Assembly: GCF_017581965.1 (NCBI RefSeq)
Contig: NZ_JAGEVF010000001.1
Location: 186,001-250,000, forward strand
Direction: 5' to 3'
DNA from: Winogradskyella pelagia
GTDB taxonomy: Bacteria; Bacteroidota; Bacteroidia; Flavobacteriales; Flavobacteriaceae
DNA: 64,000 nt
Each line of letters starts with the position of its first letter. Position 1 is the first letter of the stretch. The notes below the pieces were generated by a model. That model saw nothing but the letters and a program-made list of their open reading frames with translations, made no database searches and was not told the origin of the DNA. Shown here one piece after another: positions 17,795 to 26,812 of the stretch. Position numbers and translations under genes: made by a program.

Positions 17795-17858
17795 CAATTG
17801 AAAATTCCAATCTACAAATCCCAAAACCCAATTGTTGGAATTTGGTGCTTGGAAATTG
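17795..17858. repeat. Palindromic ATTCCAA-type intergenic repeat between accB and accC
   Basis: The 83-nt gap contains AAATTCCAA in its left part and TTGGAATTT plus TTGGAAATTG in its right part. The outer CAATT and AATTG arms also complement each other, so the segment can fold into an imperfect hairpin. The sequence is neither coding-like nor a T-tailed terminator. It resembles short dispersed intergenic repeats of Flavobacteriaceae; the family assignment is an inference. Confidence 0.4.
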
Positions 17859-17877
17859 AATTTTTAAATTAAAAGTT

Positions 17878-19230
17878 ATGTTCAAAAAAATATTGATAGC
17901 CAATAGAGGTGAAATAGCACTGCGTGTTATTAGAACCTGCAAAGAAATGGGAGTTAAAACAGTAGCAGTATATTCAACCGCTGATGCTGATAGCCTTCAC
18001 GTAAAATTTGCTGACGAGGCCGTCTGTATTGGCCCACCGTCTAGTAGTGAGTCTTATTTAAAAATATCTAATATTATTGCTGCGGCAGAGATAACCAATG
18101 CCGATGCAATACATCCAGGCTATGGATTTCTGTCCGAAAACGCCAAGTTTTCTAAAATATGCGAAGAGCACGGAATTAAGTTTATCGGTGCCTCAGAAGA
18201 AATGATATCCAAAATGGGTGACAAAGCAACCGCTAAGGCTACCATGAAAGCAGCAGGTGTGCCTTGTGTACCAGGAAGTGATGGTATCATAGAAGATTTT
18301 AAAGCTTGCGAAAAGATTGCTAAGGACATAGGTTACCCTGTAATGCTTAAAGCTACCGCAGGTGGTGGTGGTAAAGGGATGAGAGCTGTGTGGAAATCCG
18401 AAGACTTAAAGGCAGCTTGGGACTCTGCAAGACAAGAATCTAAGGCGGCTTTCGGAAATGACGGTATGTACATGGAGAAACTAATTGAAGAACCAAGACA
18501 TATTGAAATTCAAGTTGTAGGCGATTCTCGCGGAAAAGCTTGCCATTTGTCCGAAAGAGATTGCTCAATACAAAGGCGTCATCAAAAATTAACAGAAGAG
18601 GTGCCATCTCCATTTATGACTGATAAGTTAAGGGATAAAATGGGTAAGGCTGCGGTTAAAGCGGCGGAATACATAAAATACGAAGGAGCCGGGACGGTGG
18701 AGTTTCTTGTTGATAAACATCGAAATTTCTATTTTATGGAGATGAATACCAGAATACAAGTGGAGCATCCCATTACCGAACAAGTTATAGATTTTGACTT
18801 GATTAGAGAGCAAATTCTTGTTGCTGCAGGAGTGCCAATATCAGGAAAAAATTATACGCCTAATCTACATTCTATAGAATGTAGAATCAATGCAGAAGAC
18901 CCTTATAATGATTTTAGACCTTCACCTGGTAAAATAACAACTTTACATGCGCCAGGAGGTCATGGCGTGAGATTAGATACTCATGTTTATGCTGGTTATA
19001 GTATACCACCCAATTATGACTCCATGATTGCCAAGTTGATAACCACAGCTCAAACTAGGGAAGAAGCGATTAATAAAATGAAGCGCGCACTAGATGAGTT
19101 CGTAATTGAAGGTATTAAAACTACTATACCATTCCATCGACAACTGATGGAACATCCAGATTATTTGGCCGGTAACTATACCACCAAGTTTATGGAGGAT
19201 TTCGAAATTAAGAAAGAAGAGGACGAATAA
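17878..19230 (+). CDS. accC: Acetyl-CoA carboxylase, biotin carboxylase subunit
   Basis: A 450-aa ATP-grasp enzyme that carboxylates the biotin of AccB. The N-terminus [20 protein letters not shown], the glycine-rich ATP loop GGGGKGMR and the catalytic region [15 protein letters not shown] are all intact, and the length is standard. It is followed by a strong terminator. Together with fabH and accB it supplies malonyl-CoA, which would also serve as extender for the polyketide-type cluster at 23-32 kb. Confidence 0.98.
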   Translation: MFKKILIANRGEIALRVIRTCKEMGVKTVAVYSTADADSLHVKFADEAVCIGPPSSSESYLKISNIIAAAEITNADAIHPGYGFLSENAKFSKICEEHGIKFIGASEEMISKMGDKATAKATMKAAGVPCVPGSDGIIEDFKACEKIAKDIGYPVMLKATAGGGGKGMRAVWKSEDLKAAWDSARQESKAAFGNDGMYMEKLIEEPRHIEIQVVGDSRGKACHLSERDCSIQRRHQKLTEEVPSPFMTDKLRDKMGKAAVKAAEYIKYEGAGTVEFLVDKHRNFYFMEMNTRIQVEHPITEQVIDFDLIREQILVAAGVPISGKNYTPNLHSIECRINAEDPYNDFRPSPGKITTLHAPGGHGVRLDTHVYAGYSIPPNYDSMIAKLITTAQTREEAINKMKRALDEFVIEGIKTTIPFHRQLMEHPDYLAGNYTTKFMEDFEIKKEEDE

Positions 19231-19234
19231 TTAG

Positions 19235-19261
19235 AACCCAAGCTAACAGCTTGGGTTTTTT
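19235..19261 (+). terminator. Intrinsic terminator after accC
   Basis: A 10-bp stem AACCCAAGCT / AGCTTGGGTT, loop AAC, followed by a T-run. Confidence 0.92.
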
Positions 19262-19363
19262 GTTTAGCACCTTTACACGACAAGGCTTTTGCTGCTTAAT
19301 CTCAGAAATTCGCAATTAACACCAATTCCCTAAGGATAAGACCACTGGTTTGTTAAAAAATGT

Positions 19364-19371
19364 TAACTTTG
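19364..19371 (+). promoter_or_regulatory. -7 box TAACTTTG for the M43 protease gene
   Basis: Exact TANNTTTG, 46 nt before the ATG. A TTTG lies upstream at 19349-19352 but at short spacing. Confidence 0.45.
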
Positions 19372-19417
19372 ACATTCTTGGTTTGTCAAGATTTGAAAAA
19401 AAATTAAACAATAAAAC

Positions 19418-21508
19418 ATGAAAAACTTTACTTTAAAATTATTTTTTTCTGCAGTATTGATTTCTGTTTCGATTAATTCGTTCGCTCAAGAACGTACTTG
19501 TGGAATGGAGCAATATATGGAAGAAATGTTACAAGATCCCGTGTATGCAAAACAGTACGAAGAGAGTCAAAAGAAATTTAAACAACGTCTGGAGGAATAT
19601 TTGTCTAATCAAGATTTGAGAGCTAGTCAAAACACCATAGAAATTCCTGTTGCAGTACACTTCCCTGATGCCAACGAGGCCGATAGAGCCTGTTTAGAGG
19701 TATTAGCACAGAATCAAATAGACATTTTAAATGCAGATTATACAGCTACAAATTCAGATATTGCTACGTGGAATAGTTCTGTAAGATTTCTGTTTCCAGG
19801 TACAAATGCTGGCGTAGCCGATATCTCATTTTGTATTGCTACGTCTAATCACCCAAGTGGATTAGATCCAGAACTAATAGAAGGAAATCCTGCAATTACT
19901 ATAGGATATAATTTTGGTGGTGGAAATAACAGAGATAGCAATTGGGCGGGTTACCTAAACTTTGTTGTCCGTAATATTAATGGTGGTATCTTAGGTTTTT
20001 CTCCTCTTGGTGGAAGTGTTGCCTTAGGAGATGCTGTTACCATGAACCTTTTTGCATTCGGCTCTAATCAAGTGCCTAGCTGTCCCGGATCGGGAGTGGT
20101 TCCAGGAGCACCATATAATCTTGGGAGAACAACAACACACGAATTAGGTCACTTTTTTAATTTAAGACATACGTTTAATGGAGACGGCAACGGATCTTGT
20201 GGTTCTGGCGGTGATGGTATTGCAGATACTCCAGAAGTAGCAAATAGCACGTATAACTGTCCTTCACCAAGCGGTACCGCTTCTTGTGTTTCTGGACAGC
20301 CTGCTTTAACCATGAATTATATGGACTATGTTAACGATGCCTGCATGTATATGTTTAGTGCAGGGCAAATTAACGTGGCTGAAGCTTGGATAAACAGTAA
20401 TTTAGTTTCTGCCTTTAAACCAAATGTTTGCCAACCTGCTGCGCCTGGATTTATCATATTAGCTAACGATACAGAATTATTTACCTGCCCAGACACAGAT
20501 ACAGAAGCGGTTTTCAATTTCTCATATACCGCCGTTGCTGGATTTAACGAAAATACAGTGTTTAGTGCTTCAGGCTTACCATCTGGAGCTTCTGTTAGCT
20601 TTAGCCCAACTTCTCTGAACTCAGATGGTAATTTTACAATGACTGTAGGTAATTTAGATACCGCAGCTCAAGGCAACTTTACCATTACGGTTACGGGTAC
20701 TGCTCCGTCAGTATCAGAATCAATAGATGTGGAATTGACAAATGAATGTACTCAAGTCATTTGCGATAATACGGATTCCGACCCAAATCTTAATTTACCG
20801 ATACCAGATCCTTCAGGTGGGTTTGCAGGTGTAGTATCAGATGTTTTGACGATTTCCGAGTCTTCAATTATAGAGAGTATGACATTGTCTGTTGATGTAA
20901 GCCATACTTGGATTAGTGATTTACAAATTTTTATATTTCCACCAACAGCAACAACATTCCCAGATGATGCCATATTACTCTGGGAAAATGAATGCTCTGT
21001 AAGCGCGGGATCTGGGTATGATAATTTCTCAATAACTTTTGATGATACAGGAGCACCATTTCCTGGAACCAATGGTTGTAGTGATAATTTTACAGGCACG
21101 TACGCACCGCGTCAACCGCTAAGTTCTTTATCGGGAATTGATGCACAGGGAGATTGGGAAATAATTGTATTTGATTTCTTTAATGGAGATACAGGGACGT
21201 TAAATAACTGGTCTATGGAAATTTGTACGCGTCAACCATTAAGCACATCAGAATTTGAAATAAATAACTTGTCTATTTTCCCAAACCCTAATAATGGAGA
21301 ATTCAGCATTGGTTTTGATTCTAATTCTGGAGAAGATATTTCCGTTGAAATCTTTGATATAAGAGGTAGAGTAATTTATTCTCAGCGTTACAATTCTGTG
21401 AGTAGATTTGAGGAGGTTATTAATTTAAACAAGGCACAATCTGGTGTTTATTTGTTAAATATCTCAGACGGTCCTCAAAAAGTCACCAAGAAAATAATTG
21501 TTGAATAA
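19418..21508 (+). CDS. Secreted M43 (pappalysin-like) metalloprotease with P-domain and T9SS sorting tail
   Basis: A 696-aa secreted protein. It has a signal peptide (1-23, ending SFAQ) and a short pro-region. The metzincin zinc site HELGHFFNLRH (241-251) and Met-turn TMNYMDY (298-304) mark an M43 cytophagalysin/pappalysin-type protease. A beta-sandwich region follows (about 345-450), then a proprotein-convertase P-domain (about 455-605, with the typical VSHTWISDLQIFIFPP) and a type A T9SS C-terminal domain (about 625-696, SIFPNPNNGEF...VTKKIIVE). It is probably exported by the Por system and acts on extracellular protein. It is monocistronic, with promoter box and terminator both visible. 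Confidence 0.92.
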   Translation: MKNFTLKLFFSAVLISVSINSFAQERTCGMEQYMEEMLQDPVYAKQYEESQKKFKQRLEEYLSNQDLRASQNTIEIPVAVHFPDANEADRACLEVLAQNQIDILNADYTATNSDIATWNSSVRFLFPGTNAGVADISFCIATSNHPSGLDPELIEGNPAITIGYNFGGGNNRDSNWAGYLNFVVRNINGGILGFSPLGGSVALGDAVTMNLFAFGSNQVPSCPGSGVVPGAPYNLGRTTTHELGHFFNLRHTFNGDGNGSCGSGGDGIADTPEVANSTYNCPSPSGTASCVSGQPALTMNYMDYVNDACMYMFSAGQINVAEAWINSNLVSAFKPNVCQPAAPGFIILANDTELFTCPDTDTEAVFNFSYTAVAGFNENTVFSASGLPSGASVSFSPTSLNSDGNFTMTVGNLDTAAQGNFTITVTGTAPSVSESIDVELTNECTQVICDNTDSDPNLNLPIPDPSGGFAGVVSDVLTISESSIIESMTLSVDVSHTWISDLQIFIFPPTATTFPDDAILLWENECSVSAGSGYDNFSITFDDTGAPFPGTNGCSDNFTGTYAPRQPLSSLSGIDAQGDWEIIVFDFFNGDTGTLNNWSMEICTRQPLSTSEFEINNLSIFPNPNNGEFSIGFDSNSGEDISVEIFDIRGRVIYSQRYNSVSRFEEVINLNKAQSGVYLLNISDGPQKVTKKIIVE

Positions 21509-21526
21509 ATCAACCACATATTGATT

Positions 21527-21555
21527 AAAAGCTCCTATTTTTAGGAGCTTTTTTT
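21527..21555 (+). terminator. Intrinsic terminator after the M43 protease gene
   Basis: An 11-bp stem AAAAGCTCCTA / TAGGAGCTTTT, loop TTTT, with a T-run ending 5 nt before the next ATG. Confidence 0.92.
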
Positions 21556-21560
21556 ATGCT

Positions 21561-22673
21561 ATGAATTTATCATATTGGGAAATAAAGACCTGGTTGTCTC
21601 AACTTGACTTCACTATAATTGGAAGTGGAATTGTTGGTCTGAACACTGCTTTGCATTTAAAAAAAAGATTCCCTAAATCTAAGATCTTAGTATTGGAAAA
21701 AGGGATGCTACCACAAGGAGCAAGCACAAAAAATGCAGGATTTGCTTGTTTTGGTAGTTTGAGCGAAATTATTTCAGATTTACAAACTCATTCTGAGGAG
21801 GATGTCTTTAAACTTATTCAAAATAGAATTAGAGGCCTAAATCTGCTCCGTGATACTTTGGGAGATAACATAATTGATTATAACGGCTTTGGAGGTTACG
21901 AGTTATTCTTAGAGAATGATATTGAGCTATTTGAGCGCTGTTTAGCTCACCAATCAAAGGTGAACGCTTTATTAAAGCCTTTATTTAAGGCTGACATTTT
22001 TTCAATGCAGACTAATGACTTAGGCTTTAAGGGGATACAACCAAAGCTTTGCTTTAATAAATATGAAGGTCAGCTAGACACAGGAAAAATGATGGAAGCT
22101 CTGCTTCAAAAGGCCTATAAATTAGATATTAAAGTATTAAACAATTGCCATGTCCAGACCTTTAGTGAGAATAGCCGCTCGGTAGAAGTTGTTACTGAGG
22201 ATTTTAATTTTTCAACAGAGCAATTATTAATTGCAACTAATGGTTTTGCTTCACAATTAATATCTCAACCTATTAAGCCTGCAAGAGCCCAGGTTTTGAT
22301 AACAAAACCTATAAAGGACCTTCATATAAAAGGCACATTTCATTTAGATCAAGGCTACTATTATTTTAGAAATATCGATGATAGAATCTTATTTGGTGGT
22401 GGGCGTAACTTAGATTTTGAAACAGAGGAGACTACTGAGTTTGGATTAACAGAACGGATTCAGAATCAACTAAAAGAGTTGCTAAATAAGGTTATTTTAC
22501 CAAATACAGATTTTGAAGTTGACCACAGCTGGTCTGGTATTATGGGTATTGGTAAGCAGAAAAAACCAATTGTAAAATCCCTAAGCGGTCGTGTTCATTG
22601 TGGTGTTAGGCTTGGCGGAATGGGAGTTGCCATTGGAAGTTTGGTCGGAAAAGAATTATCAGAATTGTTGTAA
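21561..22673 (+). CDS. FAD-dependent oxidoreductase (D-amino acid oxidase/DAO family)
   Basis: A 370-aa flavoprotein with the dinucleotide motif GSGIVGLN at 21-28 and the DAO-family C-terminal block SGIMGIGKQKKPIV...GVRLGGMGVAIGS. It probably oxidises the C-N bond of an amino acid or related amine; the substrate is unknown. The ATG begins right after the upstream terminator, so its promoter must overlap that hairpin region, and none was recognised. It is coupled to the next gene (TAATG junction). Confidence 0.82.
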   Translation: MNLSYWEIKTWLSQLDFTIIGSGIVGLNTALHLKKRFPKSKILVLEKGMLPQGASTKNAGFACFGSLSEIISDLQTHSEEDVFKLIQNRIRGLNLLRDTLGDNIIDYNGFGGYELFLENDIELFERCLAHQSKVNALLKPLFKADIFSMQTNDLGFKGIQPKLCFNKYEGQLDTGKMMEALLQKAYKLDIKVLNNCHVQTFSENSRSVEVVTEDFNFSTEQLLIATNGFASQLISQPIKPARAQVLITKPIKDLHIKGTFHLDQGYYYFRNIDDRILFGGGRNLDFETEETTEFGLTERIQNQLKELLNKVILPNTDFEVDHSWSGIMGIGKQKKPIVKSLSGRVHCGVRLGGMGVAIGSLVGKELSELL

Positions 22674-23134
22674 TGTCACAGTCTATTAACTTAAAGCAAA
22701 GGCTAACCAATATCTGCCAGAAACAAATACAACTGAGATTAGAGCGTATAAAATCTAAAATTAGAGATTTACATGAGGCTTTAAATTCAGAAGCTAAAAG
22801 CTCCGCTGGTGATAAACACGAGACAGGTCGAGCAATGATCCAGTTGGAGCGGGAGAAATTAGGATTTCAGCTTGCCGAAATCGAACAGATAATAAAAACT
22901 GTTCAGCGAATAGATACTTCAGAACTGCATACGAACGCGCGTTTGGGAAGTGTGGTCTTTACCACACAATTCAATTATTTTATCGCTGCGAGCTGTGGTG
23001 AAATAGATTTGGATAACACTAAATTTTATACCATATCTTCTGCTGCACCTCTGGCACAATTACTTTTATCTAAGAAACAAGGCGATGTTTTTGAGTTTAG
23101 GGGAAATGAAATCACAATACTTAAAATTGTGTAA
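22673..23134 (+). CDS. GreA/GreB-like protein (often mislabelled 3-oxoacyl-ACP synthase)
   Basis: A 153-aa protein. Residues 1-80 are a long charged helical hairpin (coiled coil), and residues 88-153 form a small beta domain with LGSVVFTTQFNYFIAASCG and ...FRGNEITILKIV, the layout of transcript cleavage factors GreA/GreB (N-terminal coiled coil plus FKBP-like C-terminal domain). Bacteroidota members are commonly given a misleading condensing-enzyme name; no thiolase fold is present. It could bind RNA polymerase, but the acidic tip expected of true Gre factors is not clear. It overlaps the previous gene by 1 nt. Confidence 0.65.
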   Translation: MSQSINLKQRLTNICQKQIQLRLERIKSKIRDLHEALNSEAKSSAGDKHETGRAMIQLEREKLGFQLAEIEQIIKTVQRIDTSELHTNARLGSVVFTTQFNYFIAASCGEIDLDNTKFYTISSAAPLAQLLLSKKQGDVFEFRGNEITILKIV

Positions 23135-23197
23135 AAAACAAGCTGTTTCTTTTCTAGTCTATGATATGTAGCGTAAATTCATGTTTCAAAATGCACT

Positions 23198-23716
23198 ATG
23201 ATAAAAACCTTTATTACATTTTTGGCTTTTTTTTACCTGACATGTGTATGTGGCCAAGATAAGTCTAGTGTCGAATTTATCATTAAAAATGTGGGAATCA
23301 ATGTTGATGGGCATTTTAATAATTTTCAAATTAAGGCTGCTTTCAATTCTTCAAACACACTTACTTCAGTTAATGGCGAAATTGACGTGGCATCCCTAGA
23401 AACAGGTATTGAAAGTAGGGACGAGCATTTGCTTAAAGAGGATTATTTTAATTCTGAAGATTATCCAAAAATTAGTTTAAGAAGTTATAAAATCACCAAG
23501 AATTCCATCACAGATTATACGGTAAGGGCCAAGTTATCTATAAAAAAGACAACTAAGGAAATCACTATTCCTATAAGTGTTGAAACTTTAAACAAACAGT
23601 GGAAACTCCAATCGAATTTTGAAATTAACAGAAAGGACTTCGACGTAGGAGGAGGAAGTTTTGTTTTAGGCAAAACGGTTAAAGTCAAGGTTCTTCATTA
23701 TCAGCCCATCGAATGA
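23198..23716 (+). CDS. YceI family periplasmic lipid-binding-like protein
   Basis: A 172-aa protein with a signal peptide (1-19, ending VCGQ) followed by the YceI lipocalin-like domain: VEFIIKNVGINVDGHF, the EIDVASLETGIESRDEHL block, and KKTTKEITIPI. Members of this family bind polyisoprenoid or quinone-like lipids in an elongated barrel. Its stop overlaps the ATG of the flavoprotein gene by 4 nt, so it belongs to the biosynthetic operon, where it may shuttle the lipid product across the periplasm (inference). Confidence 0.88.
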   Translation: MIKTFITFLAFFYLTCVCGQDKSSVEFIIKNVGINVDGHFNNFQIKAAFNSSNTLTSVNGEIDVASLETGIESRDEHLLKEDYFNSEDYPKISLRSYKITKNSITDYTVRAKLSIKKTTKEITIPISVETLNKQWKLQSNFEINRKDFDVGGGSFVLGKTVKVKVLHYQPIE

Positions 23717-24858
23717 AAAAAATAGAATTTGATGTTGTGGTTGTTGGTGGTGGACTAGCTGGGTTGTGCAGTGCCATTCATTTAGCAAAGTCAAAATTCA
23801 AGGTGTTGCTTTTAGAAAAAAACACCTATCCAAAGCACAAGGTGTGTGGTGAATATATATCAAATGAGGTATTGCCATATGTGAAATGGTTGGGGTTTGA
23901 TCCCTTTTCTTTTAGTGCTAAACGCATTAGTAACTTTGAATTAACAACCCATAATAACAAACATATTTCGGCACGATTACCGTTAGGAGGTTTCGGAATG
24001 AGCCGCTTTGAAATGGATTATCAACTTGCTCAAATAGCTTTGGATAATAATGTGACGTTTATTCACACCTCAGTAATTGACATCAAATTTGAGGAAGCAT
24101 CAGACGAATTTAAAACAACAACTAAATCAGGAGATAATTACAGATCAAAAATCGTTATAGGAGCATATGGGAAGCGCTCTAATTTAGACGTAACTTTAAA
24201 ACGTAAATTCATTAAAAACCGCGCACCGTACCTTGGTGTTAAGGCACATGTTTCGGGTAATTTTCCTGAGGATAAGGTAGCACTTCATAATTTTAAAGGC
24301 GGTTATTGTGGAGTGTCTAAGGTAGAAAACGATTATATTAACCTGTGCTATATCACAAATTTTAAATCATTTAAAAAGTTTAAGGACATAAAGTCATTTC
24401 AAGAACAAGTGCTCTTTAAAAATAAAGCGCTTAGAAGTATATTTACTGAAAGCATAATGGAATTTACAAAGCCATTAACTATCAGTCAGATTTCTTTTGA
24501 TACCAAAACTCCTGTTGAAAATCATATTTTAATGTGCGGCGATACCGCAGGAATGATCCATCCCTTGTGCGGAAATGGTATGGGAATGGCAATAAGAAGT
24601 GCTCAATTAGCATCAGATTTGATTATTGAGTATCTTCAAGAAAAAATTGAAACTCGAGAGAAACTAGAGAAATTATATATCAAGTCTTGGAAGAAGAGCT
24701 TTAGTTGGCGCCTAAGAGCAGGTCACACTATAGCATATTTATTTCGTCAAGATTGGTTGGCACCGAAACTTTTGATTCTACTGAGGTGGTTTCCTTTTTT
24801 GGTTCCAAATATTATAAAAATGACACATGGCAAACCCATGATAGTACCTTTTAAATGA
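23713..24858 (+). CDS. FAD-dependent monooxygenase / geranylgeranyl-reductase-like oxidoreductase
   Basis: A 381-aa class A flavoprotein: GGGLAG at 12-17, the RFEMDYQLA region near 98-106 and the GD motif MCGDTAGMIHPLCGNG at 274-289. This layout is shared by p-hydroxybenzoate-hydroxylase-like enzymes and geranylgeranyl reductases. The sequence CGEYIS (45-50) after the FAD motif is typical of the reductase-like subgroup. Placed directly before a methyltransferase and a type III PKS, it is the counterpart of SrsC, which hydroxylates alkylresorcinols. Reaction and substrate are inferred. It overlaps both neighbours by 4 nt. Confidence 0.85.
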   Translation: MKKIEFDVVVVGGGLAGLCSAIHLAKSKFKVLLLEKNTYPKHKVCGEYISNEVLPYVKWLGFDPFSFSAKRISNFELTTHNNKHISARLPLGGFGMSRFEMDYQLAQIALDNNVTFIHTSVIDIKFEEASDEFKTTTKSGDNYRSKIVIGAYGKRSNLDVTLKRKFIKNRAPYLGVKAHVSGNFPEDKVALHNFKGGYCGVSKVENDYINLCYITNFKSFKKFKDIKSFQEQVLFKNKALRSIFTESIMEFTKPLTISQISFDTKTPVENHILMCGDTAGMIHPLCGNGMGMAIRSAQLASDLIIEYLQEKIETREKLEKLYIKSWKKSFSWRLRAGHTIAYLFRQDWLAPKLLILLRWFPFLVPNIIKMTHGKPMIVPFK

Positions 24859-25565
24859 GCTTATTCATAGATACAACATATCGCAGCAAGGAGTCAGAGC
24901 TCATGGATGATTTTTCTATGGAAGGTGAGTTGTTACGCGATACTCTAGATAAATTGGGCACTATAAATAAGTGGCTTGGAGGTAATAGGGTAACCCTTAA
25001 CGGCATTAAACAATTACTAAAAGAGCAACCTAAGGACAGAACATATACCATCATAGATCTGGGCTGTGGTCATGGAGATATATTAAGACTAGTAGCTGAT
25101 TTTGGAAAAAACAACAATTATTCATTTCAATTGATAGGAATAGATGCCAATGAAGATGCAATTTCTTATGCAAGACTGCTGTCGCGAGATTATAACGAAC
25201 TATCTTTTATGGGTTTGGATATTTTTTCAGAAGAGTTCAAAAATTTAAAGTTTGATATAGCGTTATCCACTTTATTTTTACATCACTTTAATGAAGGGGA
25301 GATTAGTATATTACTTCAGGGATTGTCTAAAACCGCTAAGTTAGGTGTTGTTGTAAATGATTTACAACGAAGTGAGATAGCCTATGGATTATTTAAATCT
25401 CTGGGATTGTTCATATCTAATCATATGATTGTTCAAGATGGATTAACCTCAATTTTAAGAGCGTTTAAAAGAAATGAATTAGAAGAAATGTCCAATCAAT
25501 TAAACCTTAAATCCAAGATTCGCTGGAAATGGGCTTTTCGTTATCAGTGGCTTATTTTTAGATAA
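24855..25565 (+). CDS. SAM-dependent methyltransferase in the type III PKS cluster
   Basis: A 236-aa class I methyltransferase with motif I DLGCGHGD at 68-75, the acidic loop GIDANEDAI near 95-103, and a post-I region ALSTLFLHHF. This resembles UbiE-like and small-molecule O- or C-methyltransferases. It overlaps the flavoprotein gene by ATGA and precedes the type III PKS, as SrsB accompanies SrsA in Streptomyces. The acceptor is presumably the phenolic polyketide. A 140-nt gap separates it from the PKS gene. Confidence 0.85.
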   Translation: MSLFIDTTYRSKESELMDDFSMEGELLRDTLDKLGTINKWLGGNRVTLNGIKQLLKEQPKDRTYTIIDLGCGHGDILRLVADFGKNNNYSFQLIGIDANEDAISYARLLSRDYNELSFMGLDIFSEEFKNLKFDIALSTLFLHHFNEGEISILLQGLSKTAKLGVVVNDLQRSEIAYGLFKSLGLFISNHMIVQDGLTSILRAFKRNELEEMSNQLNLKSKIRWKWAFRYQWLIFR

Positions 25566-25705
25566 GAGTTTTTTTAGTTGATTTGACCATAAAAACAAAT
25601 TGTACTCAGATGACATGCTGACATCATCAAGGTGTTTGTTATCATGAGAAATGAAAAATTCAATATAAATAATTAAGAAGCGTCCTGTCTTCACAGGAAA
25701 TAAAT
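25566..25705 (+). other. Noncoding gap within the type III PKS cluster
   Basis: 140 nt with no credible reading frame. It holds a small hairpin CCTGT-CTTC-ACAGG ending about 10 nt before the PKS ATG, and an imperfect GATGA...TCATC dyad. No clear T-tailed terminator or TANNTTTG box was found. Confidence 0.4.
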
Positions 25706-26758
25706 ATGGCGGTAAGAATCACATCAGTTGCAAAACAACTACCAAAATACACTAGGGAAACCAAAGATATTCTTCCTTTTGTTGAGCTTTGGCTGCAAGG
25801 ACAGGAAGAACGCTTTAAGCGCAAAGTCTTAAAGATTTTTGAGAATGCAGCTGTAGACAGACGCTATGCGATTATGGATGCTGAGGAGGTTTTTAATAAC
25901 ACATCCTTTGAAGAAAAGAATAATACCTACAGCAGGGAATCTATTAAGTTGGCAGAAAAGAGTTTAATGAAAGCGTTGAATAAAGCCCAATTAAGCCCTA
26001 AGGACATCGATTATATCATTACAGTGAGCTGCACAGGTATCATGATACCGTCTTTAGACGCTTATCTCATTAATAGCCTAAAAATGAAACAAGACATTGT
26101 GAGATTACCAGTTACTGAAATGGGATGTGCGGCAGGTGTATCGGGCATCCTTTATGCTAAGAATTTTCTTAAGGCCAATCCAAATAAACGTGCAGCAGTG
26201 ATTGCTGTGGAGTCTCCAACTTCTACTTTTCAGCTAAATGACTATTCTATGGTTAACATTGTAAGTGCTGCGATTTTTGGTGACGGCTGCGCTAGTGTAA
26301 TTTTATCTTCCTATGAAGAAGAGAATGGCCCAGAAATAATAGATGAAGCAATGTATCATTTTTATAACGCCGAACATATGATGGGCTTTAATCTTAGAAA
26401 TACAGGCTTACAAATGGTTTTAGATCAATCTGTACCGCAGACTATTGCAGACCATTTTCCAAAAATCATCCATCCGTTTTTAGACAAGAACGGTTTAACG
26501 ATTGAAGACATAAATCATTTGGTATTTCATCCGGGTGGAAAAAAAATAGTTCAAACGGTAGAAGATTTATTCGGAGCCTTAGGAAAAAATATAGACGATA
26601 CTAAGGAAGTTTTGCGTTTATATGGTAATATGAGTAGCGCCACAGTTCTTTACGTTTTAGAACGTTTTATGGATAGAGATTTACCTAAAGGTGATAAAGG
26701 AATTATGTTGAGTTTCGGACCAGGATTTTCAGCACAACGTATTTTATTAGAGTGGTAA
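25706..26758 (+). CDS. Type III polyketide synthase (chalcone/stilbene synthase family)
   Basis: A 350-aa homodimeric-type condensing enzyme. The Cys-His-Asn triad is intact: Cys141 in TEMGCAAGVSG, His275 in LVFHPGGKK and Asn308 in LYGNMSSATV; the C-terminal GFGPG-like loop is FGPGFSAQ. It would extend an acyl starter with malonyl-CoA and cyclise to a resorcinol, pyrone or phloroglucinol. Because an acyl-ACP toolkit is encoded directly downstream, a long or modified acyl starter seems likely, giving an alkyl-phenol lipid (inference). The core of a 9-kb biosynthetic cluster. Confidence 0.93.
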   Translation: MAVRITSVAKQLPKYTRETKDILPFVELWLQGQEERFKRKVLKIFENAAVDRRYAIMDAEEVFNNTSFEEKNNTYSRESIKLAEKSLMKALNKAQLSPKDIDYIITVSCTGIMIPSLDAYLINSLKMKQDIVRLPVTEMGCAAGVSGILYAKNFLKANPNKRAAVIAVESPTSTFQLNDYSMVNIVSAAIFGDGCASVILSSYEEENGPEIIDEAMYHFYNAEHMMGFNLRNTGLQMVLDQSVPQTIADHFPKIIHPFLDKNGLTIEDINHLVFHPGGKKIVQTVEDLFGALGKNIDDTKEVLRLYGNMSSATVLYVLERFMDRDLPKGDKGIMLSFGPGFSAQRILLEW

Positions 26759-26770
26759 CAACAATTATTC

Positions 26771-26800
26771 TGTCATGCTGAATTTATTTCAGCATCTCAT
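26771..26800. repeat. REP-like hairpin between the PKS and reductase genes
   Basis: An 8-bp perfect stem ATGCTGAA / TTCAGCAT (loop TTTAT) inside a TGTCATGCTGAA...CAGCATCTCAT context. This motif resembles short dispersed palindromes common in flavobacterial intergenic DNA. It lacks a T-run directly after the stem, so it is a poor terminator but may stabilise or process the operon mRNA. Confidence 0.5.
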
Positions 26801-26812
26801 AAATAAAAAAAA

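Noticed and set aside
23135-23197. Weak hairpin AAACA-AGC-TGTTT with T-rich tail as terminator
   Set aside because: Only a 5-bp AT-rich stem, too weak to call an intrinsic terminator.
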